Shown here one piece after another: positions 15,161-20,475 of a stretch of 20,475 nucleotides of DNA. This DNA comes from Acidaminococcaceae bacterium. GTDB lineage: Bacteria > Bacillota > Negativicutes > Acidaminococcales > Acidaminococcaceae. Location: positions 1 through 20,475 of the forward strand of contig JALCSJ010000013.1 of the NCBI GenBank assembly GCA_022653215.1, in the 5' to 3' direction. Position numbers and translations under genes: made by a program. Numbering within the stretch: the stretch's first letter is position 1; every line of letters starts with the position of its first letter. The notes beneath the pieces are model-generated. The model searched no databases, was not told the DNA's origin, and worked only from the letters and a program-made list of their open reading frames with translations.

Positions 15161-16887
15161 AATTATATAGCAGGATTTTGCAGTACATTAAACCCTATAT
15201 TCATATTCTTATAGCAGCGGCCTTTTGTACAGGCATGGCAGCTTTAGGCAATCTGTATGTGCCTTGGATTGTTAAAGACGTAATTGATAAAGTTTTCCAA
15301 AACAAAGATAGCAATCTTCTTAATTTAATTGCCATGGGCATCATTGCTATTTTCTTTGCCAGGGGTTTATTTTACTACGGACAGAATTATTTAATGAATT
15401 ATGTAGGAGAACGCATTGTAATAGATATTAGAGGGGAGGTGTTCCGCAAATTACAACGGCTGCCGGTTTCTTTCTACGATAAGAATAAACTGGGAACCAT
15501 TATGAGCTATGTAACTAATGATGTGGCGGCTCTCCAATCGGCTATGGTAGAAAATACCATTGAAGCGATTACAGAACTATGTATTTTGATTGGGTCTGTA
15601 TGCGCTATGGTGTATTTGGACTGGAAATTGACCTTGTTCACTTTCTGTACTTTTCCGGCGGTACTGTTTTTTATGGACTTGTTTGGCAAAAAAATTCGTA
15701 AAGCAGGTCACAGAATTCAGGAAGCAACAGCTGACATTACGTCAATTTTGCAGGAAACTTTATCAGCCATGCGGGTTGTAAAGTCCTTTGTCAGGGAAGA
15801 TTTTGAAATCAAGCGGTTCGAAGACCAAAATAAAAGAAATTTTGATGCTAATATGAAGAATGCTCAACTGATGGCTACGTTAACACCGGTAATTGAATTC
15901 ACAGCTGCATTAGGCGTAACAGCGATTATTTGGGTAGGAGGCCGCAGTGTTATTAACGACGAGATTTCAGCCGGATCCTTGGTAGCTTTCTTGGTTTATG
16001 CGGTGAATATTTCTAATCCTATTAAACGCCTTACTAGAGTGCTTGGTTATATTCAGAAGGCTTTAGCGGCAGCCCAAAGAGTATTCTATGTTTTGGATTT
16101 GGACGAAAAAATTCATCAAAAGCCTGATGCTCTGGAACTTCCTATGGTTCAAGGTTCTGTGGAATTCAAAAATGTGGCATTTAGCTATAATATTGACGAG
16201 CCTATATTACGGGACATTTCCTTTAAGGCAAAGCCCGGACAAGTGGTAGCACTGGTAGGACCAAGCGGTGCAGGCAAATCAACAATTGCCAATCTGGTAC
16301 CTAGGTTCTATGATATTGATAGCGGCAGTATTTATATAGATGGCCATGATGTTAGGGATGTAACACTGAAATCTCTTAGGGAGCAAGTTGGTATAGTACC
16401 ACAGGAAACCACCCTATTTAATGGAACCGTTTATAATAATATCCTGTATGGCCGTTTGGATGCTACCAAAGAAGAAGTTATAGAGGCCGCTAAAGCTGCC
16501 AATGCCGATGAATTTATCAGGGAACTTCCCCAAGGTTATGACACTAATTTAGGAGATAGGGGTATTAATGTTTCCGGTGGTCAAAGACAGCGTATTTCCA
16601 TTGCCAGAGCTATATTAAAGAATCCCAGAATTTTAATTTTGGATGAAGCTACCTCTGCTTTGGATACAGAAAGCGAGCATATTGTCCAGGAAGCCTTGGA
16701 CAGATTAATGGTAGGCAGGACTGCTTTTGTTATTGCCCATAGACTTTCCACGGTGCAAAACGCAGATAAGATTCTGGTTTTGGATAAAGGACGTATAGTG
16801 GAAGAAGGAACTCATGCTGAACTTATGGCTAAGCATGGCTTATACGCCAGACTTCATGATATTCAATTTTCTACGGCGGACTTATAA
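15154..16887 (+). CDS. msbA: MsbA-type lipid A export ABC transporter (half transporter)
   Basis: Flips core-lipid A from the inner to the outer leaflet of the inner membrane, acting as a homodimer driven by ATP. The 577 residues compare with 582 in E. coli. The membrane domain with about six helices covers residues 1-310. In the nucleotide-binding domain (about 335-577), Walker A is GPSGAGKST (369-377), the signature is VSGGQ (473-477), Walker B is ILILDE (493-498) and the H-loop is His529. GGAG (15143-15146) lies 7 bases before the ATG, inside lpxB. The domain layout alone would fit any exporter of this ABC type; its place between lpxB and waaA-lpxK supports lipid A as the substrate. Confidence 0.93.
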   Translation: MLKLYSRILQYIKPYIHILIAAAFCTGMAALGNLYVPWIVKDVIDKVFQNKDSNLLNLIAMGIIAIFFARGLFYYGQNYLMNYVGERIVIDIRGEVFRKLQRLPVSFYDKNKLGTIMSYVTNDVAALQSAMVENTIEAITELCILIGSVCAMVYLDWKLTLFTFCTFPAVLFFMDLFGKKIRKAGHRIQEATADITSILQETLSAMRVVKSFVREDFEIKRFEDQNKRNFDANMKNAQLMATLTPVIEFTAALGVTAIIWVGGRSVINDEISAGSLVAFLVYAVNISNPIKRLTRVLGYIQKALAAAQRVFYVLDLDEKIHQKPDALELPMVQGSVEFKNVAFSYNIDEPILRDISFKAKPGQVVALVGPSGAGKSTIANLVPRFYDIDSGSIYIDGHDVRDVTLKSLREQVGIVPQETTLFNGTVYNNILYGRLDATKEEVIEAAKAANADEFIRELPQGYDTNLGDRGINVSGGQRQRISIARAILKNPRILILDEATSALDTESEHIVQEALDRLMVGRTAFVIAHRLSTVQNADKILVLDKGRIVEEGTHAELMAKHGLYARLHDIQFSTADL

Positions 16888-16899
16888 AGGGGTTAAATA

Positions 16900-19431
16900 A
16901 TGTATTATTTTATTTACAATGTTTTAGCAACAGTCTTATTTATTTTGTTTGTATTACCCTATTTTACCTGGCGGTATTTTCGGGAAAAGGGCTTTCCCAG
17001 ACGTTTCAGGCAAAGTATGGGAAGAATAAGAGACGATGAAATAGCGGCTGTGGCTCATAAAAACTGTATATGGATTCATGGAGCTTCTGTAGGTGAAATC
17101 GTGGCGACCAGTCCTTTGGTAAAAGAAATTCGCAAAGCTATGCCTGATGCGAAGATATTGGTTTCTGCTGTTACTACAGGTGGCTATGATATGGCCCATC
17201 AAATTATTCCGGAAGCAGATGCCATTATTTACTTCCCCGTAGACCTGCCTTTTGTTTCCGAATCTTTTGTAAAAAGAATTATGCCTAGGATTTTTATGCC
17301 GGTAGAAACAGAATTATGGCCTAATTTCCTGAAGGCAATCAAGCTGCGCAGAATTCCTGTAATGATGGTAAACGGTCGTATTTCCGATAAATCCGTAAAA
17401 AGTTATCGGTATCTGTTTGGTATTCTTGCAGATATGCTGGGTAGCGTAAGCCGTTTCTGTATGCAGTCTTCTATTGATGCAGAATATATTTACCATCTTG
17501 GGGCGGAAAAGCGTCGGATTTTCGTAACAGGTAATACCAAATTTGACCAGACTTATGCAGAAGTAACACCCAAAGACCTGAGTAACTACAAAGAAGAATT
17601 GGGACTGGGGGATGCTTATCCTGTAATTGTGGCAGGGTCTACTCACCCAACCGAAGAAGATGCCATGTTTAAAGCTTTTATCGATGTACGTAAAGAATTT
17701 CCTAAGGCCAGACTGGTAATTGCTCCCCGTAAACCGGGCCGGGTTAATGAAATAACCAAGTTGGCTAAACAGTTTGATTTAACGGTAGGACTTCGTTCCC
17801 AGTTGAAAGACATGGCAGGGGACAGACCTGTTTTCCCGGTGCTTATCATTGATACTATTGGAGAACTGGGACGTATTTATGCTGTTGGAGACGCTGTGTT
17901 TGTAGGCGGCAGCCTGATAAAACACGGCGGTCACAATGTCCTGGAACCGGCAGCCCATGCTAAACCTATTATTGTAGGTCCCAGCATGAATAACTTTAAA
18001 GACTCTTTTGCTCTCCTTTCAAAGGTGGGAGCATGTAAACAAATAAACAATGCCAAAGAATTGGGTCAATTGTTTTTAAAAATATTCAAAGATGATGACC
18101 TAAGAAAGAAAATGGGAGATGCGTCTCTTCAAGTAATTAAAGAAAACAGAGGGGCTGCTGTAAGAACCATTGAATATCTGAAAGAACTCCTTCAGGTTAC
18201 GGCTGTAGAATGCAGCGTTAATTCTCATTACAAAGTTAATACCCGTAACATTGATGATGAAGTCAGTCCCAAGATGAGAACAGGTGATGCAGTTACTCAG
18301 TATCTGATGCAACTGTCTCATGGTGAGGATAGCGGGTTTTTTGATTATTTGGTCCTAGCTATTCTCAGATGTTTTTCCGTTCTTTATGAAGTAATAGTAC
18401 GTTTGAATCTTAGCTTGTACACCAACAAGCTGCTGCCTCAGGTCAAGCTGGGCTGCTGTGTTATCAGTATAGGCAATATTACCGTAGGCGGCACAGGAAA
18501 AACTCCTACTGCTCAAATGGTTGCCCAGATGATTCAAAAAATGGGCTATAAGGTAGCTATTTTAAATCGTGGTTATCGTTCTCATTGGGAGGAAAGAATC
18601 GGGGTAGTTTCCGATGGCAAGAAAATTTTTATGACTGCCTACGAAGCCGGTGATGAAGCCTATTTGCTGGCTAAGACTTTGCCGGGGATTCCGGTAGTCA
18701 TTGGTAAAGAAAGGGCTGTTACCGGTAAATTCGCCGTAGATAAGCTTCACGCAGAAGTAATCATTCTAGATGATGGGTATCAGCATTGGCAGTTGTACAG
18801 GGATTTGGATGTTGTATTAGTAGATACCCTGAATATGTTTGGCAATGGGAGCATTTTACCCAGAGGTACGTTGAGAGAGCCTTTGTCCAACTTAAATAGG
18901 GCCGGTCTTTTCCTTTTAACTAAGTGTAATCAAAGTTCCACGATTTCCCGTGCTACTTTGTGTGACGATTTACATAAGAGAGCTCCTTTGGCTCCTATTG
19001 TAGAAAGTACCCATAAACCCTGTAATTTCTTGGAAATTGCCGACTGGTACAAAAACGATGTGACAAAAGCTTTGCCTTTAGCGGCTCTTAGAAATCAGTC
19101 AGTGATGGCTTTCTCTGCTATAGGTAATCCATCATCTTTTGAACAGACCTTGGCGGCAGAAGGACTTAATATTGAAGAAGCCATTCGTTATCCTGACCAT
19201 CACGATTATGGTATGGTAGAAATGCAGTACATTATGGACAGGGCAGTAAAGAAAGGTGTCAAAGCTTTGGTAACTACAGGAAAAGATGCTGTTAAGATTC
19301 CTACGGAATTTATTTATTTAACAAGAGAGGTTCCTTTGTATATACTGAATATGGAAATTCAAATTACTTCCGGACAGGAAGAATTTACAGCTAAAATCAG
19401 AGAAGCAATTGAAAAGGAGATTAAAAGATAA
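16900..19431 (+). CDS. waaA-lpxK: WaaA-LpxK fusion: Kdo transferase / tetraacyldisaccharide 4'-kinase
   Basis: 843-residue reading frame holding two lipid A enzymes. Residues 1-432 are WaaA (KdtA, GT30): a membrane anchor at 2-21, catalytic Glu66 in GASVGEI, the PVETELWPN block (134-142), AGSTHPTEE (245-253), and the GGH-N-LEPAA block (343-352) in the donor domain. Residues about 433-475 are a linker. Residues about 476-843 are LpxK: a membrane-associated hydrophobic region (481-505), the P-loop GNITVGGTGKTP (525-536), the Walker B-like DDGYQH motif (624-629), the FGNG...PRG-LREP block (647-661), and PDHHDY (765-770). LpxK makes lipid IVA and WaaA uses it, so the fusion joins consecutive steps. 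No internal ribosome site is seen before the LpxK part. AAGGGG (16887-16892) precedes the start; the stop overlaps kdsB (TAATG). How many Kdo residues are added cannot be read from the sequence. Confidence 0.95.
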   Translation: MYYFIYNVLATVLFILFVLPYFTWRYFREKGFPRRFRQSMGRIRDDEIAAVAHKNCIWIHGASVGEIVATSPLVKEIRKAMPDAKILVSAVTTGGYDMAHQIIPEADAIIYFPVDLPFVSESFVKRIMPRIFMPVETELWPNFLKAIKLRRIPVMMVNGRISDKSVKSYRYLFGILADMLGSVSRFCMQSSIDAEYIYHLGAEKRRIFVTGNTKFDQTYAEVTPKDLSNYKEELGLGDAYPVIVAGSTHPTEEDAMFKAFIDVRKEFPKARLVIAPRKPGRVNEITKLAKQFDLTVGLRSQLKDMAGDRPVFPVLIIDTIGELGRIYAVGDAVFVGGSLIKHGGHNVLEPAAHAKPIIVGPSMNNFKDSFALLSKVGACKQINNAKELGQLFLKIFKDDDLRKKMGDASLQVIKENRGAAVRTIEYLKELLQVTAVECSVNSHYKVNTRNIDDEVSPKMRTGDAVTQYLMQLSHGEDSGFFDYLVLAILRCFSVLYEVIVRLNLSLYTNKLLPQVKLGCCVISIGNITVGGTGKTPTAQMVAQMIQKMGYKVAILNRGYRSHWEERIGVVSDGKKIFMTAYEAGDEAYLLAKTLPGIPVVIGKERAVTGKFAVDKLHAEVIILDDGYQHWQLYRDLDVVLVDTLNMFGNGSILPRGTLREPLSNLNRAGLFLLTKCNQSSTISRATLCDDLHKRAPLAPIVESTHKPCNFLEIADWYKNDVTKALPLAALRNQSVMAFSAIGNPSSFEQTLAAEGLNIEEAIRYPDHHDYGMVEMQYIMDRAVKKGVKALVTTGKDAVKIPTEFIYLTREVPLYILNMEIQITSGQEEFTAKIREAIEKEIKR

Positions 19432-20171
19432 TGGATGTATTATGCGTTATTCCGGCTCGTTATGCTTCAACCAGGCTGCCAGGCAAACCTTTGGCCATGC
19501 TGGCTGGTAAAACAATGATTGAAAGAGTTTATGATCAGGCCTCTTTGGCCAGAATTCCCAAAGAGGTATTGGTGGCTACAGATGATACCAGAATTGAAGA
19601 AGCTGTTAAAGCTTTTGGGGGCAATGTTATAATGACGTCTCCCGATCATCCCAGTGGTACCGATCGTCTGGCAGAAGTGGCACTCAGCTATCCTAAAATT
19701 GATGTTATTGTTAATGTGCAAGGGGATGAGCCCATGATTCCGCCAGAACTTATTGATGCTTTGGCGAAAACTTTTGAAGAAAATCCGGAACTGGAAATGG
19801 CAACAGTCAAAACACCTATGGAAAAGGAAGATTATGACAATCCTAATGCTGTAAAGGTAGTTACTGACCTAAGTGGTTATGCCCTTTATTTTTCCAGAAG
19901 CCTGATACCTTATCCCAGAAAGAAAAATGAAGAATTCCATGTTTATAAACATGTAGGTGTGTATGCTTATAAACGGGATTTTCTGCTGAAATATGCAGCT
20001 TTGCCACCTACTCCGCTGGAAAAAGTAGAATCTTTGGAACAGTTGCGAGTTTTGGAAAACGGGACAAAGATTAAGGTCCTGACTAGTGATTTCCAAGGTA
20101 TCGGTATAGATACTCAGGAAGATCTGGATGCTGCCAATAAACTGTATGAACAAAAGGAAAAAGAAGAATAA
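19431..20171 (+). CDS. kdsB: KdsB, CMP-Kdo synthetase
   Basis: Activates Kdo with CTP to CMP-Kdo, the donor used by WaaA encoded just upstream. The 246 residues compare with 248 in E. coli. Motifs: IPARYASTRLPGKPL (7-21) in the nucleotide-binding loop, SGTDR (75-79), NVQGDEP (95-101) with the metal-binding Asp, HVGVYAY, and PLEKVESLEQLRVLENG, followed by GIGIDTQEDL near the C-terminus. The ATG overlaps the waaA-lpxK stop by one base, and AAGGAGA (19414-19420) serves as the ribosome site. kdsA follows 14 bases after the stop. Confidence 0.97.
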   Translation: MDVLCVIPARYASTRLPGKPLAMLAGKTMIERVYDQASLARIPKEVLVATDDTRIEEAVKAFGGNVIMTSPDHPSGTDRLAEVALSYPKIDVIVNVQGDEPMIPPELIDALAKTFEENPELEMATVKTPMEKEDYDNPNAVKVVTDLSGYALYFSRSLIPYPRKKNEEFHVYKHVGVYAYKRDFLLKYAALPPTPLEKVESLEQLRVLENGTKIKVLTSDFQGIGIDTQEDLDAANKLYEQKEKEE

Positions 20172-20185
20172 GGAGGTTGTTGTAA

Positions 20186-20475
20186 ATGCATAGCGTAAAA
20201 GTTGGTAACTATGTAGTAGGACCGGGCCAGCCTCTGTTAATTATGGCCGGACCATGTGTCCTGGAAGGATATGAACATTCTTTGGCCATTGGTAAAAGAG
20301 CTAAGGCTATTTGTCAAAAATTAGGACTTCCCTATGTTTTTAAGGCATCTTTCGATAAAGCAAACCGTTCAGCGGTAAATTCTTTTCGGGGACCGGGGCT
20401 GGAAGAAGGATTAAAGATACTGGCACAGATTAAAAAAGATTTGCAGGTGCCCATTATCAGCGATATTCATGAAAC
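20186..20475 (+). CDS. kdsA: KdsA, 3-deoxy-D-manno-octulosonate 8-phosphate synthase (3' end outside window)
   Basis: Condenses phosphoenolpyruvate with arabinose 5-phosphate to make Kdo-8-phosphate, the first committed Kdo step. The first 96 codons are in the window and the gene is cut by the window end. AGGAGG (20171-20176) lies 9 bases before the ATG. My translation begins MHSVKVGNYVVGPGQP and contains MAGPCVLEG (20-28), KASFDKANRSAVNSFRGPGL and DIHE, the family's substrate-binding blocks. Cys24 stands where E. coli KdsA has Asn26, which is the mark of the metal-dependent class. Confidence 0.95.
   Translation, partial: MHSVKVGNYVVGPGQPLLIMAGPCVLEGYEHSLAIGKRAKAICQKLGLPYVFKASFDKANRSAVNSFRGPGLEEGLKILAQIKKDLQVPIISDIHE

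Noticed and set aside
18274..18309. Internal starts (ATG 18274 or 18307) for a separate LpxK
   Set aside because: Neither has a Shine-Dalgarno at useful spacing, in contrast to the FabZ junction.
1..20475. Mobile elements, CRISPR arrays, tRNA or rRNA genes, or frameshifted genes
   Set aside because: No transposase frame, repeat-spacer pattern, tRNA-like fold or broken gene was found; all genes are intact, on one strand, with even composition.

Overview
The window is a same-strand, intact stretch of an outer-membrane biogenesis cluster. It runs tamB - bamA - three ompH/skp-type genes - lpxD - lpxL - lpxC-fabZ - lpxA - lpxI - lpxB - msbA - waaA-lpxK - kdsB - kdsA (cut by the window end). Strong AGGAGG-type Shine-Dalgarno sites, two TTG starts and AT-leaning codon use look like Firmicutes, while the gene content is that of an LPS-making diderm. 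Together with the fused lpxC-fabZ and the tamB/bamA/ompH/lpx order, this points to a Negativicutes bacterium (the Veillonella/Selenomonas/Acidaminococcus type of diderm Firmicute). The genus cannot be fixed from the sequence alone.

Layout. Positions 1-135 are a non-coding leader with a weak promoter candidate. Positions 136-6860 encode the envelope-bridging TamB and the outer-membrane insertase BamA, which carries an unusual Lys/Ala/Glu-rich N-terminal extension. Positions 6948-8829 encode three OmpH/Skp-type periplasmic chaperone homologues, all apparently membrane-tethered: one signal anchor and two lipoboxes. Positions 8891-13899 encode lipid A acylation and deacetylation steps plus the LpxI hydrolase, ending in a strong intrinsic terminator. 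A new extended -10 promoter then drives lpxB, msbA, the WaaA-LpxK fusion, kdsB and kdsA.

How the genes work together. LpxA, LpxC, LpxD, LpxI, LpxB, LpxK, WaaA and LpxL give a complete route from UDP-GlcNAc to an acylated Kdo-lipid A. KdsA and KdsB make and activate Kdo, MsbA flips the product, and FabZ competes for the shared hydroxyacyl-ACP precursor. BamA, the OmpH-type proteins and TamB handle outer-membrane proteins and probably phospholipid delivery. Genes are tightly packed, with several TAATG or ATGTTAA overlaps, which suggests translational coupling.

Most of this is a recognisable, conserved system rather than a new one. The points most worth a second look are: the lpxC-fabZ fusion that keeps a good internal ribosome binding site and ATG for free-standing FabZ; the WaaA-LpxK fusion that does not; the set of three membrane-tethered OmpH-like proteins, including an oversized one; and the BamA N-terminal extension.
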